64,000 nucleotides of DNA from the NCBI GenBank assembly GCA_934339135.1, contig CAKRHP010000001.1:1-64000 (forward strand), in the 5' to 3' direction. Below are positions 56,401 to 63,681 of the stretch, piece by piece. Under the pieces are notes generated by a model. It did no database searches, was not told where the DNA came from, and was given only the letters and a program-made list of their open reading frames with translations. This stretch comes from an uncultured Lachnospiraceae bacterium. Its GTDB lineage: Bacteria; Bacillota; Clostridia; Lachnospirales; Lachnospiraceae. Both the position numbers and the translations under genes were made by a program. Numbering within the stretch: the first letter of the stretch is position 1; each line of letters opens with the position of its first letter.

Positions 56401-57268
56401 CATAAGAATCTCCTGAACCGTCTTCTTTCGTATTCCAGCCTTTAAAACGATACCCTGTTCGCACCGGTTTCTTCTCCGATAACGTAAGTGCCGTTCCCTG
56501 CTTTTTCACCTGTTCCTCCGGCATATTTCTAACGGAATCCCCGTTCGCCTGGTACATAACCGCATACTCTCCGGAGGTCAGCTGATTGGAGGAATACTTA
56601 TCCATGCCTGCAAGCTCTTCCATCGTCACATCGGTATCTGCATTCACCCATGTGATCTTTTCTCCCACGCCACGCCCCTGATTTCCACTCAGATAGTAAC
56701 CAAAGCCGTTGGAGCTGCTGAAGTACAATCCATTTTCATCTGCCTTGCCCATGGCACAAAGCGCCATGACTCCCTCAATACCATCCGTATACGTATCCTT
56801 CATATACTTTTTCGAAGCGGTTGTCAGACAAACATTATCTGATTTACCAATTTTGGAACTGGCAAGCAGATTTCCGGATCTGCCGGCAACTACCGGTGTT
56901 CCATCATTTTCGTACAGACATAATGCGATCGGATAATCCGAATCGCCGGAGTATTTCAATACAAAATAACGATCCTTCATGATCGTTGTCTTCAACTGAT
57001 GTCCGCCTGACGAATGCGCAATTCCCCAGGATGCATCGTAAGGCAGTGAATTCAGTCTGCTTGTACTCATTACATAATCAAACAGCTGATCAATACCATA
57101 CCGTCCGGCAAATACACCGGTATAATATTCTCCCTCATGCACCACCTGCGTCTCTGCAGAGGCTGTTCCCACCGTAATTCCCTGAAAAGATGTTGACGAA
57201 AAAACCATAGCGATCGTCAGCACACCACAGAAAATACGTTTTCTTACCTTGTGTAGATTCCATTTCAT
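50414..57268 (-). CDS. Giant secreted multidomain protein with InlB-type repeats and Fn3 tail
   Basis: A 2284-residue exported protein. Signal peptide residues 1-38 (cut near GTASA). Residues ~46-308 and ~311-573 are two copies of a unit of about 265 residues: an unrecognised ~170-residue domain (QLFDYVMSTSRLNSLPYDAS; QFFDNVTSANRINGLPYDAS) capped by an InlB B/Listeria-Bacteroides-type repeat (GYRFKGWNTKEDGSG; GYTFVGWNTRKDGSG). The long middle is beta-rich with Ig-like, propeller-like (LYSYMIEDG region) and CARDB-like parts. About residues 2050-2187 are a Thr/Pro/Lys linker with 16-residue repeats, and the last ~97 residues an Fn3-like domain. No LPxTG or SLH anchor is seen. GGAGGGG precedes the ATG. 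Likely an adhesin or matrix/glycan-binding protein. Confidence 0.85.
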   Translation of the reverse strand: MKWNLHKVRKRIFCGVLTIAMVFSSTSFQGITVGTASAETQVVHEGEYYTGVFAGRYGIDQLFDYVMSTSRLNSLPYDASWGIAHSSGGHQLKTTIMKDRYFVLKYSGDSDYPIALCLYENDGTPVVAGRSGNLLASSKIGKSDNVCLTTASKKYMKDTYTDGIEGVMALCAMGKADENGLYFSSSNGFGYYLSGNQGRGVGEKITWVNADTDVTMEELAGMDKYSSNQLTSGEYAVMYQANGDSVRNMPEEQVKKQGTALTLSEKKPVRTGYRFKGWNTKEDGSGDSYEAGGVYTKDSVLTLYAVWERYYESGLFRVKLGKDQFFDNVTSANRINGLPYDASWGTANASTGHQYKEAQVTDRYFAFRYSGDSSYPFALFMFEKDGTPVVAGTSENLPAYSKVGDSGNVCLTTSGQKYMKATYKNGIEGLICQGKVTKYDENGVQFVSKNGFGYYISCNRGYKKGDYIAWSGAVTNGITADVMDSVDTFSDMEMLEGEYALNYNANTTDEVSGMPDTQRKEDLYHSVLTMEEPQRSGYTFVGWNTRKDGSGKMYASGARYEGEQSLTMYAIWEKTDRSPLSLEENGTVLPKVYTLSNETLISDALEAADDADAFYSVLNQAVMTRYMDIKGGAGEEDVFSVKSSDESILECSVEGSKVTMTGKTDGFAYMTVTDETSGQIYRISVYVKTLKDQLYIIRPISSDNYKSYLSDSDKASFEAKTESDKKVTWDVSNSAAEKVKQLSNGDAIVWKPSSTDVEIGVTCGTCQLTVPLTDMESGEGTGAYPINNYEVSSRYRQNLTLTDSFRKVKNTNILIRSFIVDLEGNVISSVSKTIKRDKAVEAQTIALDYSGVSELTDADVVTEIASDDDSFAAQLVRYPVYRGGVQKNTGTTVMMKASATLVNTDCALMIKDVGGAPIRNFVLNKGAKKTIYVYSKASQKHSLTMTINGKEIQPVSETDASVEGMKYEWVKTVFEVNTKNTKTGQYTPQFQVKAASGALLMDMPGGFTVSNVSNIGTPAKPTEMNFCGSVQTPTISAGEIINRNFSFDLPKVLPMKIAYQDTKDPMKKTFMIAIGTAGLDENHVVSVVTDTINDLRDNNVTKKISGYAFGTADYINGKWVLTYTGGGIAGSLGYEFGFNNNTVVGFVPIYYGIKVGCSVSVDALLSGKNAYHDKFVGMNFQSSNLTITSEYDFVTDIIVGVQGYVCASGGIGFDGKIVKLKFGPEGQLSVGYDNRIITFKDLDQTKTYYGGCLNFTGDIALNFEYKGLIVRYKKRICGTGFSKAKTYQDWAKFPSGRPNLLDFANMNSVSTSKVVQYSSMKKRGIDWTQYIDPDITPVLAEDADSMGLAYSDTLDDLTSINPAVSTKSGSNWTKPEELTSWRTEGKNETINSVDYAADGDLNVLTFDSVDYDPDMMSDGSVDNKELNDTFNSSEIHVYVNGKHTCLTNNKVADMAPEVAVRDGKAIVVWQSDSYDLAGVDAETLQKDAMGEKKLCYSYYDGNAWSTPAYLERGEIKGVQAYDVALGDDGTAMVLAAMGTSEKVQERELYSYMIEDGIQKSVNRITCNNAGETQPRVKYVSDQGGSFLAAWKQSEYEKDELTDSYLVVQGYQKDGSANDISMKDDSREVSENFDFARGGSTVKDSAVCWQAAGEDSAMHTYVKYMNPQAGKLSMKYALNSVAAAEEMLTGSSVAVDGDKFTAVACAQAVDKTEDTQEDTPFAQTQDEEKPVRLISSRKQITDAIEEVSADTFGQNVEKNSTINVTLSFVNAGRKAMDNVTVKQGTTTVASELPIHLESGERGQVSFCYTLGDTLKNENFDLVADNGAKAEARLTLLGADIVVGSPEVTEVLSGGERIVQTVVSNAGTKALAADDTIRLDLTSADQEALTVRPVTESASFDADKKQIVIRGGDAMEAINRGEYILQFGYKPEFDSESDNVSVSLKAVAYTGEGQMDELNLLDNSAVFSIVKPSKQYDTQLTYTAAVEDGTITALRVNNQYETPVEKSIIISNGTDSRKINVVLDGEEYKTYEIGMDASAEVTYDEQEMDGEETPNIDPTPEPDAEPTATPEPTKTPVSDPTEKPSEKPVKTPGPSPTVTPSAEPTKTPGASPTVIPSAKPTKTPGASPTVIPSAKPTKTPGARPTVIPSAKPTKTPGTKATATPSAKPTKTPNTRTTAKPVKDTMTSSDGLSVGKAALGSVKNKASGKLVIQIKAVKGAEGYLVQYGTNKKFKKAGRKLTKKNKLTIRKLKKKKTYYIRVCAYRIDTNGRIVYGSYSKVKKVTIRK
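50760..51060 (-). repeat. 48-base tandem repeat coding a Thr/Pro linker
   Basis: Near-identical 48-base units coding PTVIPSAKPTKTPGAS-type 16-residue repeats inside the giant protein gene, about five copies with decaying ends. Units around 50830-50960 are almost identical, so copy number may vary by slippage. Confidence 0.88.
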
Positions 57269-57415
57269 AGAACCCCTCCTTTTCCTGTTTTTCGATAAAT
57301 ATAGGGTTAAAATATATTATATCAGTTTTCGGAGTTGGGGTTTCTAAATAGAGTGAATGGTTAAAATATGGTGTGAATAGCACACCGTTTCAGAAAAAAC
57401 AGATTCCACAAAAAA

Positions 57416-57438
57416 AGAAGCCTTATCTCTAAGACTTC
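57416..57438 (-). terminator. Terminator after tRNA-Leu
   Basis: Minus-strand stem AGAAG(T)CTTA/TAAG(G)CTTCT followed by six T, about 13 bases after the tRNA. Confidence 0.65.
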
Positions 57439-57450
57439 TCTCATCCGCAA

Positions 57451-57534
57451 TGCGGAAGAAGGGACTTGAACCCTCACGTCGTTGCCAACACTAGATCCTT
57501 AGTCTAGCCTGTCTGCCAATTCCAGCACTTCCGC
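57451..57534 (-). tRNA. tRNA-Leu(TAA)
   Basis: Class II tRNA on the minus strand: acceptor GCGGAAG paired with CTTCCGC, discriminator A, long variable arm, T-arm GGTTCAAGTCC. The anticodon stem CTAGA/TCTAG closes loop CTAAGGA, giving anticodon TAA for leucine UUA/UUG. CCA is not encoded. Confidence 0.95.
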
Positions 57535-57698
57535 ATGTTTCGCTCTGCACTTTTGCGCCGCGAACAAATAAAATATTATCACTTGTATTTCTATTTGTCA
57601 ACAGTTTTTTTTAATTTTTGAAATATTTTTTAAAATAATCCCATTTTTGCGACGCATCTGTTACAATAAAACTACTATAGAAAGAGAGGAGGATCTCC

Positions 57699-58880
57699 AT
57701 GAAAAAAGACGGTTATTATTCTTCCGGTCAATTTGCAAGACTCGCCGGGGTTTCTGTCCGTACGATCCGGTATTATGACAAGCAAAATATCTTAAAACCA
57801 TCCTATGTCAATGAAAACGGTGCCCGCTTCTATACAGACCGAGATCTGGCAAGGCTGCAGCAGATCCTTCTTTTAAAGTACCTTGGTTTTTCCCTGGATG
57901 ATATCCGGGAGATCACTGTGGACACAGCGGATTATCATATGATGAAAAACTCTCTGGAGCAACAGCACAAGCTGATCCAGGACCGAATTGAACAGATGCA
58001 GTTGGTAGAAACTGCCATCCGTGATACCGCAGATGCCATCACGAAAGACCACGAGCCGGATTGGAGCCAGATGCTCCGTCTGATACATCTGACCGGTATG
58101 GAAACAAGCCTGAAACGCCAGTATCAGGATTCTACCAATATCACGGCACGTATCAATCTGCATCAGAAATATTCCGTCAATAAACAGGGCTGGTTCCCAT
58201 GGATCTATCAGCAGGCCGGAGTCCGGTCCGATATGCACATCCTGGAACTGGGATGTGGAAATGGTGCTCTCTGGACAGAAAATCTGGACAAACTGCCGGA
58301 GCAGATATCCATCCTGCTTTCCGACACATCCGAAGGCATGCTCCGGGATGTGCGAAGAACCATCGGCGCAGGGGATATCCGATTTTCCTATCGGACCATT
58401 GATTGTGCGGATATTCCATGTGAGGATCATTCCTTTGATCTGGTATTCGCAAACCACGTTTTATTTTACTGTGATGATATCGACCAGGTATGCCGGGAGA
58501 TCCGGCGGGTTCTGAAAAAAGACGGATTGTTTATCTGCAGCACATACGGCTCGCTTCATATGAAGGAGATCAGTCAGCTGGTGCAGGACTTTGATCCCCA
58601 CATTCAGCTTGCCGCAGATAATCTTTACGAGCGTTTTGGGCTGGACAATGGTGCCGGGCTTCTTCACCGCCACTTTACCCAGGTGGATCTGTCCCGTTAT
58701 GAGGACAGTATTTATCTGAAAGAACCAGAACCGTTGATTGATTATATCCTGTCGTGTCATGGAAATCAAAACCAGTATCTGCTGAACCGGTACAAAGATT
58801 TCCGTAATTTTGTCCAGAAAGAAACACAAAAAGGGTTTACCATTACCAAGGATGCAGGCATTTTTCTCTGCCGGGTGTAA
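57699..58880 (+). CDS. MerR-type regulator fused to a SAM methyltransferase
   Basis: A 393-residue fusion. Residues 6-75 form a MerR winged helix (SSGQFARLAGVSVRTIRYYDKQNIL) followed by a coiled coil (about 80-118). Residues ~165-290 form a class I methyltransferase with motif I ILELGCGNGALW (181-192) and FDLVFANHVLFYCDDIDQV. The remainder is alpha-helical. The methyltransferase could be the sensor part (binding SAM or a small molecule) or act on a drug or metabolite. AGAGGAGG precedes the ATG. No target gene is evident other than itself or the downstream cellulase 50 bases later. Confidence 0.88.
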   Translation: MKKDGYYSSGQFARLAGVSVRTIRYYDKQNILKPSYVNENGARFYTDRDLARLQQILLLKYLGFSLDDIREITVDTADYHMMKNSLEQQHKLIQDRIEQMQLVETAIRDTADAITKDHEPDWSQMLRLIHLTGMETSLKRQYQDSTNITARINLHQKYSVNKQGWFPWIYQQAGVRSDMHILELGCGNGALWTENLDKLPEQISILLSDTSEGMLRDVRRTIGAGDIRFSYRTIDCADIPCEDHSFDLVFANHVLFYCDDIDQVCREIRRVLKKDGLFICSTYGSLHMKEISQLVQDFDPHIQLAADNLYERFGLDNGAGLLHRHFTQVDLSRYEDSIYLKEPEPLIDYILSCHGNQNQYLLNRYKDFRNFVQKETQKGFTITKDAGIFLCRV

Positions 58881-58929
58881 GAAACAAACGTAACTGTCAA
58901 CCAACCACACATTTACAGAGAGGATCTTT

Positions 58930-61437
58930 ATGAGAAAAAATTACAAATCAATTTCCTGTCTGCTGACGGCAGCTCTGATTCTGACCGCAGCTCCGTTCCA
59001 TGCAGACGCACTTACAAAACCAAAACTGAACAAGAAAAAACTCACCATGAGGGTCGGCCAGAAAAAGAAACTGGCCATCAAAAACAAAAAAGCGTCCCAG
59101 ATCAAAAAGATCAAATTTACCGTCAAAAAGAAAAATATAGCACGGGTCAATAAAAAAGGCGTCGTAACCGCTTTGAACGAAGGAAACACGAAGCTGGTCT
59201 GTAAAGTGACCTTAAAAAACAAAAAAACATATAAGCTCAACTGTAAAATCACAGTGAAAGAGGCAGAAAGCACTGTCTCCACGGCAACACCGGGAGCCTC
59301 CGCTGTTGCCGGCACTCCTGCAGCAAGTACGGCCGCCTCTGTAAAACCGGGTTCTCCGTCTATGAAACCGACCGTTTCCGGCACTCCGGATACTTCCAAG
59401 GCTCCGGCTGACACGGCAAAGCCTGACAACACTCCGGATACTTCCAAGACCCCGGCTGACACGGCAAAGCCTGACAACACTCCGGATACTTCCAAGACCC
59501 CGGCCGACACGGCAAAGCCTGTCAAAACTCCGGCAGCTTCCAAGGCTCCGGCTGACACGGCAAAGCCTGTCAACACTCCGGCGGCTTCCAAGGCTCCGGC
59601 TGATACCGCAAAGCCTGACAACACTCCGGCCGCTTCCAATACTCCGGCTGGCACCGCAAAGCCTGACAACACTCCGGATACTTCCAAGACTCCGGCGGAC
59701 ACCGCAAAGCCTGACAACACTCCGGATACTTCCAAGACTCCGGCGGACACCGCAAAGCCTGACAACACTCCGGTGGCTTCTAAAACTCCGGCATCTACCG
59801 ACACGCCGGATACACCAGGTACACCGTCTCCTTCTTTCCAGGGACCACATCTGTCTGCCAATGGCATTTTGACCTCCGATAATGGCGTGATGCGTACCGG
59901 AATAGATGCCTATGACATTGTAAAGGAAATGGGTGCCGGCACAAACCTTGGCAATACTTTGGAGTCCTGTGGTACGTGGATCGGCACCTCCAGCACTTCC
60001 AATTACGAAACCGCATGGGGACAGCCTGTCACCACGCAGGAAATGATCGATGGGATGAAGGCCGCCGGCTTTGACTCCATTCGTATTCCGGTTGCATGGA
60101 GCAATATGATGGCAGACGACGGAACCTACACCATCAACGAAAAGTATTTTAACCGTGTAGAGACCGTGTTAAACTATGCGTTAAATGCAGATATGTATGT
60201 CATTATCAACATCCACTTTGACAGTGGCTGGTGGGCACGCTTTGGTTCTAAAACGGAGCAGGAACGCAAGGATGCCATGACAAAATATAAAACGATGTGG
60301 ACTCAGATTGCCAATCGTTTTCAGGAATACTCCGACCGTCTGATCTTTGAGTCCGCCAACGAAGAATTGGGTACCCGTTTAAACAGCACCGATGATTACA
60401 AAGGCTCCGGTTATTACGCAAAGGATGATCTGGATTCCCTTTATAAGCTGACAAACGAGATCAACCAGACCTTCGTGGATATCGTTCGTTCGACCGGTGG
60501 CAACAATGCCAGGCGTTTCCTTCTGATCGCCGGTTACGATACCGATATCTCAAAGACCTGTGATCTGAGATACAAAATGCCGTCGGATACGATTGATTCC
60601 CATCTAATGGTTTCCATCCATTATTATTCTCCTGCCACCTACTGTATTGCAGATAATCCGAATAACTCCTGGGGATATAAGGAAAGCTGGGGAACTGATG
60701 AAGATATCAAAACACTTCAGAGCGAGCTGTCCCAGATGCGTATCTCTTTCATTAATAAAGGGTATCCTGTTATCATTGGAGAATATGGTGTAACAGATAC
60801 AAAGATCAGTGAAAATAATTTTGTACGTAAAAAAGGCCGCGATCTGTTCTTCCGTACCGTCTGCGAATACGCATTAGACAACAATATGTGTCCGGTACTC
60901 TGGGACTGCAGTCAGGTTTTTGACCGCAGAAGCCTCACCATAACAAACGAGGCAGAAAAAGCATTATATACAGAAATGAATGAAAAGGCACATAATTCCA
61001 AGCTGGTAAAACCTTCCATTTCTGATGGCTGTTACCACTGGACAGGCACCGTCGCAAACAGTAACTGGAGTGCTTCAAGTGCATCTGCAAGCGATCCAAA
61101 CTCCACATTTACCATTTCCACAACCGGCGGCTGCTTTACCATCTCCGGCATTGACTGGTCCGACTTCAAACATCCGGTTTTAAAGCTGACCTGCAAAGAG
61201 AGCTCCGGATCTGCCCTGTTCCGTCTGGCAAACCAGGTCGATACCAGCAACCAGTACTGGCATCATCTTTATGACAACGGCACCGGTGTCATATCCGAAA
61301 AAAACATTTCCTCCGGAAGTACCATTTCCATTAATATTCCGCTGGATGATATGACATCAACCCAGAACCTGTATTTTGCACTGGTAAACAGCTCTGATTT
61401 CAATGGAACCATTTCGATCGAAGTCGTGGAAAACTAA
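58930..61437 (+). CDS. Secreted GH5 endoglucanase-like enzyme with Ig-like domain and repeat linker
   Basis: An 835-residue exported enzyme. Signal peptide residues 1-27 (…FHADA). Residues ~28-112 are a Lys-rich Big_2-like Ig domain, ~115-295 a Thr/Pro/Ala linker with 16-residue repeats, ~300-690 a GH5 barrel and ~695-835 a beta-rich C-terminal domain likely binding carbohydrate. The catalytic acid is Glu 478 (LIFESANEEL) and the nucleophile Glu 618 (VIIGEYGV). FDSIRIPVAWS is typical of GH5. It probably cuts beta-1,4-glucans or related hemicellulose outside the cell. No cell-wall sorting signal is present; the very basic Ig domain may bind the wall. AGAGAGGATC lies before the ATG. Confidence 0.9.
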   Translation: MRKNYKSISCLLTAALILTAAPFHADALTKPKLNKKKLTMRVGQKKKLAIKNKKASQIKKIKFTVKKKNIARVNKKGVVTALNEGNTKLVCKVTLKNKKTYKLNCKITVKEAESTVSTATPGASAVAGTPAASTAASVKPGSPSMKPTVSGTPDTSKAPADTAKPDNTPDTSKTPADTAKPDNTPDTSKTPADTAKPVKTPAASKAPADTAKPVNTPAASKAPADTAKPDNTPAASNTPAGTAKPDNTPDTSKTPADTAKPDNTPDTSKTPADTAKPDNTPVASKTPASTDTPDTPGTPSPSFQGPHLSANGILTSDNGVMRTGIDAYDIVKEMGAGTNLGNTLESCGTWIGTSSTSNYETAWGQPVTTQEMIDGMKAAGFDSIRIPVAWSNMMADDGTYTINEKYFNRVETVLNYALNADMYVIINIHFDSGWWARFGSKTEQERKDAMTKYKTMWTQIANRFQEYSDRLIFESANEELGTRLNSTDDYKGSGYYAKDDLDSLYKLTNEINQTFVDIVRSTGGNNARRFLLIAGYDTDISKTCDLRYKMPSDTIDSHLMVSIHYYSPATYCIADNPNNSWGYKESWGTDEDIKTLQSELSQMRISFINKGYPVIIGEYGVTDTKISENNFVRKKGRDLFFRTVCEYALDNNMCPVLWDCSQVFDRRSLTITNEAEKALYTEMNEKAHNSKLVKPSISDGCYHWTGTVANSNWSASSASASDPNSTFTISTTGGCFTISGIDWSDFKHPVLKLTCKESSGSALFRLANQVDTSNQYWHHLYDNGTGVISEKNISSGSTISINIPLDDMTSTQNLYFALVNSSDFNGTISIEVVEN
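59389..59812 (+). repeat. 48-base tandem repeat coding a Thr/Pro/Ala linker
   Basis: About eight and a half copies of a 48-base unit coding DTSKTPADTAKPDNTP-like 16-residue repeats in the GH5 gene. Neighbouring copies (59405-59500 and 59665-59760) are nearly identical, suggesting recent duplication. Confidence 0.92.
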
Positions 61438-61538
61438 TCCTCCCCCTCCGAAAAGGACGGTAACGTATTCACTTTTCACAAGAATTGATTCTTTTCGCGG
61501 TGAAATTTACAGCAATGTGACAATTTTATAAAAAGAGC

Positions 61539-61569
61539 TTGAAGGTGACGTAACGTCACCTTCTATACT
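61539..61569 (+). promoter_or_regulatory. rfb promoter region with a perfect 23-base palindrome
   Basis: GAAGGTGACGT-A-ACGTCACCTTC (61541-61563) is a perfect inverted repeat. It overlaps a possible -35 TTGAAG (61539-61544) and fills the 19-base gap to a possible -10 TATACT (61564-61569). No T-run follows, so it is more likely an operator than a terminator. It lies 97 bases before the rfbA start. Confidence 0.55.
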
Positions 61570-61665
61570 ATACTCAGAAACAAAAAAATAACGCTTACTT
61601 CTATTGGGACTTACACAAATGTAACAAATCACAAAACTGAAAAACAACGAAAGGAGATTACCACT

Positions 61666-62562
61666 ATGAAAGGTATTATCTTAGCCGGTGGATCCGGCAC
61701 AAGACTTTATCCGCTGACCATGGTTACGTCAAAGCAGCTTCTGCCGATCTATGACAAACCAATGATCTATTATCCTTTAGCTGTACTGATGAATGCCGGG
61801 ATCCGTGAGATCCTGATCATTTCCACTCCGCAGGACACTCCTCGTTTCAAGGAGCTTTTAGGAGACGGACATCAGTTTGGAATCGAGCTGACCTATGAGG
61901 TTCAGCCAAGTCCGGACGGACTGGCACAGGCTTTTATTATCGGTGAGGAATTCATCGGCAACGATACCGTTGCTATGGTTCTCGGCGACAACATCTTCTC
62001 CGGCCACGGACTGAAAAAACGTCTGACGGCTGCTGTAAAAAACGCAGAGTCCGGAAAGGGCGCTACGGTATTCGGTTATTATGTAGATGATCCGGAACGT
62101 TTCGGTATTGTCGAGTTCGACCAGGACGGCAAGGCGATCTCCATCGAGGAGAAACCGGAGAAGCCAAAAAGCAATTACTGTGTCACAGGTCTTTATTTCT
62201 ATGATAACCGCGTGGTTCAGTACGCAAAGGATCTCAAGCCAAGTGCCAGAGGCGAGCTGGAGATCACGGATCTGAACCGAGTTTATCTGGAGAAAGGCGA
62301 CCTGAACGTAGAGCTTCTGGGACAGGGATTTACCTGGCTGGATACCGGTACACACGAGAGTCTCGTCGAGGCAACCAATTTCGTAAAGACGATCGAGTCA
62401 CACCAGCACCGCAAGATCGCGTGTCTGGAGGAGATCGCATATCTGAGCGGATGGATCACAAAGGAAGATGTGCTGAAAGCATATGAACCACTGAAAAAGA
62501 ACCAGTACGGCCAGTATCTGATGGATGTTCTGGATGGCAAGTACATGGATGTTCTTCATTAA
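61666..62562 (+). CDS. rfbA: Glucose-1-phosphate thymidylyltransferase
   Basis: Makes dTDP-glucose from dTTP and glucose-1-phosphate, the first step to dTDP-L-rhamnose. 298 residues, with [18 protein letters not shown], the metal-binding VLGDNIFSG, and the [20 protein letters not shown] segment. AAAGGAGATTACCACT precedes the ATG. First of the rfb set. Confidence 0.98.
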   Translation: MKGIILAGGSGTRLYPLTMVTSKQLLPIYDKPMIYYPLAVLMNAGIREILIISTPQDTPRFKELLGDGHQFGIELTYEVQPSPDGLAQAFIIGEEFIGNDTVAMVLGDNIFSGHGLKKRLTAAVKNAESGKGATVFGYYVDDPERFGIVEFDQDGKAISIEEKPEKPKSNYCVTGLYFYDNRVVQYAKDLKPSARGELEITDLNRVYLEKGDLNVELLGQGFTWLDTGTHESLVEATNFVKTIESHQHRKIACLEEIAYLSGWITKEDVLKAYEPLKKNQYGQYLMDVLDGKYMDVLH

Positions 62563-62645
62563 AAATTATTTTGACCACAATGCAGCAAAGGGAGTCTTTT
62601 CATCCCTCAAACCAATTTATATATTACAGATCAAGGAGAAAAATT

Positions 62646-63665
62646 ATGACTATTATCGTAACCGGCGGTGCCGGATTCATTGGAAGTAACTTTGTGTTTC
62701 ACATGCTGGACAAATATCCGGACTATCGTATCGTCTGTCTGGACTGCCTGACCTACGCCGGAAACCTTTCCACACTGGCACCGGTTATGGACAACCCGAA
62801 CTTCCGTTTTGTAAAGGAAGATATCACAGACCGTGAGGCTGTTTACAAATTATTCGAGGAGGAGCATCCGGACATCGTTGTAAACTTCGCTGCTGAGAGC
62901 CACGTAGACCGTTCCATTGAGACTCCGGAGGTATTCCTTCAGACAAATATCATGGGAACTGCCGTACTCATGGATGCATGCCGTAAATACGGTATCACCC
63001 GTTATCATCAGGTATCTACCGACGAGGTATATGGTGATCTTCCACTGGACAGACCGGACCTGTTCTTTACCGAGGAAACTCCGATCCACACCAGCAGTCC
63101 ATACAGCTCATCCAAAGCCGGCGCTGACCTTCTGGTACTGGCATACCACAGAACCTACGGGCTGCCTGTTACCATCAGCCGCTGCTCAAACAACTACGGA
63201 CCATATCACTTCCCGGAGAAGCTGATCCCTCTGATGATCGCAAATGCACTGAATGATAAGCCGCTTCCTGTTTACGGTACCGGCGAAAATGTCCGCGACT
63301 GGCTGTATGTGGAGGATCACTGCAAGGCCATCGACCTGATCATCCACAAGGGACGTGTCGGCGAAGTATACAATATCGGCGGCCACAACGAGATGACAAA
63401 TATTGATATCGTAAAGATCATCTGTAAGGAGCTTGGCAAGCCGGAGAGCCTGATCACCTATGTATCTGACCGTAAGGGACACGATATGCGTTATGCGATC
63501 GATCCAACCAAGATCCACAATGAGCTGGGATGGCTTCCGGAGACAAAATTCGCAGATGGTATCAAGAAGACCATCAAATGGTATCTTGACAATAAAGAGT
63601 GGTGGGAGACCATCATTTCCGGAGAGTACCAGAATTATTATGAGAAAATGTATGGAAATCGCTAA
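62646..63665 (+). CDS. rfbB: dTDP-glucose 4,6-dehydratase
   Basis: Second enzyme of dTDP-rhamnose synthesis, an extended SDR with NAD. The 339-residue protein has VTGGAGFIGSNF, the HVDRSIETP region, the catalytic STDEVYGDL and YSSSKAGAD (Tyr-x3-Lys). The ATG chosen follows AAGGAG by seven bases; the longer frame starts in the gap after rfbA. 83 bases separate it from rfbA. Confidence 0.98.
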   Translation: MTIIVTGGAGFIGSNFVFHMLDKYPDYRIVCLDCLTYAGNLSTLAPVMDNPNFRFVKEDITDREAVYKLFEEEHPDIVVNFAAESHVDRSIETPEVFLQTNIMGTAVLMDACRKYGITRYHQVSTDEVYGDLPLDRPDLFFTEETPIHTSSPYSSSKAGADLLVLAYHRTYGLPVTISRCSNNYGPYHFPEKLIPLMIANALNDKPLPVYGTGENVRDWLYVEDHCKAIDLIIHKGRVGEVYNIGGHNEMTNIDIVKIICKELGKPESLITYVSDRKGHDMRYAIDPTKIHNELGWLPETKFADGIKKTIKWYLDNKEWWETIISGEYQNYYEKMYGNR

Positions 63666-63681
63666 AAGAGGTTAAGAAATT

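Noticed and set aside
59389..59812. Repeats considered as a possible CRISPR array
   Set aside because: Units are contiguous 48-base coding repeats without unique spacers, in frame inside a gene.
58941..59867. 308-residue minus-strand frame with repeated Ala/Gly/Val
   Set aside because: It is the antisense of the GH5 repeat linker and signal region; the plus-strand frame has signal peptide, catalytic residues and a ribosome site.
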